6,150 nt of DNA, from contig QKHD01000352.1 of assembly GCA_003250175.1 (NCBI GenBank), forward strand, positions 1-6,150. The letters are read 5' to 3'. The translations under genes and the position numbers were made by a program. Below the pieces are notes generated by a model. The model was given only the letters and a program-made list of their open reading frames with translations. It made no database searches and was not told where the DNA came from. Origin of the DNA: Helicobacteraceae bacterium. GTDB lineage: Bacteria > Campylobacterota > Campylobacteria > Campylobacterales > SZUA-545. Positions 5,134-6,150 of this stretch are shown here, piece by piece. Numbering within the stretch: position 1 is the first letter of the stretch; each line of letters opens with the position of its first letter.

Positions 5134-6150
5134 ATGAAAAAACACACCAAAATTCTTGCAACCGTAGGGCCGGCTTCGGACTCCGTCGAGACCCTGACCC
5201 GGCTGATTTTAGCCGGCGTGAACGTGTTTCGCATGAATTTCAGCCATGGTACCCACGAATACCATGGTCAGGTTCTGGCCAATATCCGCGAAGCGGAAAA
5301 ACGGACGGGCTTCCTGACGGGCGTACTGCAGGACATCTCCGGACCAAAAATCCGCGTGGGCAAACTGGCGGAAGATTTTGAGCTCAAAAGCGGTGACAAG
5401 CTCCACTTCGTCAAAGAGGAGATCGAGGGCAGAAAAACGGGTGAGAAAAGCTATGAACTCTGCATCAGCCAGAGCGACATTCTGGACAACCTCAAGATCG
5501 GTGACTATATCTATCTTTACGACGGCATCATCCGGGCCGAGGTGCTCGAAAGCAACCACTCCGGCGTCGTGGCCGAGGTGCAAAACAGCGGTCGCCTCTC
5601 CTCACGCAAAGGGGTGAACTTCCCCAATACCACGCTGGGTATCGACGTGCTCACCCCTAAAGACCGTGAAGATATGATCTGGGGGATTAAAAACGGGGTC
5701 GATTTCATGGCGATCTCCTTTGTGCAAAACGCCCAGGACATGCTCAATGCCCGCAAAATCCTCGACGAGCACGGCGGCAAACAGCAGCTCTACGCCAAGA
5801 TCGAAAAGTTTGACGCGGTGGAAAATATTGATGAAATCCTTGAGGCCAGCGACGGCCTCATGGTGGCACGGGGCGATCTGGGGATCGAAGTGCCCTACTA
5901 CAAAGTCCCCTGCATCCAAAAGACCCTGATCCAAAAGGCCAACGAGGCTTCCAAGCCGGTTATTACCGCGACACAGATGCTGCTCTCCATGACCTACAAC
6001 GAGACTGCCACCCGTGCGGAGATCAGCGACGTGGCCAACGCCGTACTCGACGGCACCGACGCGGTGATGCTCTCGGAAGAGAGCGCCGTAGGCCACAACC
6101 CCGTGGGTGCGGTGGAAACCATGACCGCCACCATCCGCCAGGTAGAGAAG
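5134..6150 (+). CDS. pyk: Pyruvate kinase (N-terminal 339 codons; runs off the right edge)
   Basis: The reading frame is open from ATG 5134 to the window end: 339 residues of a family usually about 470-480 long. The enzyme converts phosphoenolpyruvate and ADP to pyruvate and ATP in the cytoplasm. Recognisable parts are TKILATVGPAS at 5-15, the R33/N35/S37 phosphoryl and metal site in FRMNFSHG, DISGPKIR at 67-74, the B domain at about 75-160, the catalytic K222 with metal ligand E224 (AKIE), ARGDLG at 245-250 with metal ligand D248, T280 in TATQML, and the TRAEISDVANAVLDGTDAVMLSEESA stretch in two overlapping parts near the end. Lysine in GPKIR, where K+-dependent enzymes have glutamate, predicts K+-independence. 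The usual NPxPTRAE is NETATRAE here. The start is supported by GAGGAA at 5121-5126, 7 bases before the ATG. What lies beyond the edge cannot be seen. Confidence 0.95.
   Translation, partial: MKKHTKILATVGPASDSVETLTRLILAGVNVFRMNFSHGTHEYHGQVLANIREAEKRTGFLTGVLQDISGPKIRVGKLAEDFELKSGDKLHFVKEEIEGRKTGEKSYELCISQSDILDNLKIGDYIYLYDGIIRAEVLESNHSGVVAEVQNSGRLSSRKGVNFPNTTLGIDVLTPKDREDMIWGIKNGVDFMAISFVQNAQDMLNARKILDEHGGKQQLYAKIEKFDAVENIDEILEASDGLMVARGDLGIEVPYYKVPCIQKTLIQKANEASKPVITATQMLLSMTYNETATRAEISDVANAVLDGTDAVMLSEESAVGHNPVGAVETMTATIRQVEK

Noticed and set aside
4840..5145. Minus-strand open frame of 101 codons across the globin-pyk spacer
   Set aside because: It starts within pyk, crosses both promoters and ends in the globin gene in a different frame. 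No Shine-Dalgarno or protein family supports it.
5209..6096. Minus-strand open frames opposite pyk
   Set aside because: Shadows of a highly conserved gene, with no domain in the translations.

Overview
The window looks like ordinary chromosome from a bacterium of moderately high G+C, roughly mid-fifties percent in the coding regions by eye. The best guess is a proteobacterium-like, probably Campylobacterota (epsilonproteobacterial), respiratory organism. The grounds are the HQWRQP-type H-box of the histidine kinase, the style of the stand-alone globin and stand-alone ODP protein, the form of the mobB start, and AT-rich promoters with a clear -10 but weak -35. The assignment is moderate, since no rRNA or other marker is present. 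There are no tRNAs, insertion sequences, CRISPR arrays or long repeats, and no rho-independent terminator I would defend.

Layout, left to right. The first 37 codons of mobB (molybdenum cofactor guanylation) run leftwards off the window edge. Divergent from it, across a short two-promoter spacer, is dbpA, a complete DEAD-box RNA helicase with its 23S rRNA-binding C-terminal domain. It is followed on the same strand by a complete 2-oxoglutarate/Fe(II) dioxygenase that has its own -10 element and probably a TTG start. Facing this gene, with only 8 bases between stop codons, is a leftward three-gene group. In order of transcription it holds a truncated haemoglobin (TTG start behind a strong Shine-Dalgarno), a stand-alone ODP-type diiron protein (metallo-beta-lactamase fold, no flavodoxin domain), and a soluble coiled-coil/PAS histidine kinase that overlaps the ODP gene by 8 bases. 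Divergent from the globin, across a 185-base spacer, pyk (pyruvate kinase) runs off the right edge after 339 codons.

How the genes may work together. mobB, dbpA and pyk are housekeeping genes. The interesting part is the centre: four adjacent genes whose products all plausibly bind or use O2, or the related diatomic ligand NO, or transduce a signal. These are the haem globin, the non-haem diiron ODP protein, the kinase translationally coupled to it, and an Fe(II) oxygenase. The overlap of ODP and kinase suggests a two-protein sensor in which the diiron protein detects O2/NO and the PAS kinase relays the state. No response regulator is present in the window. This proposal is inference from gene order and family knowledge, and is not shown by the sequence itself.
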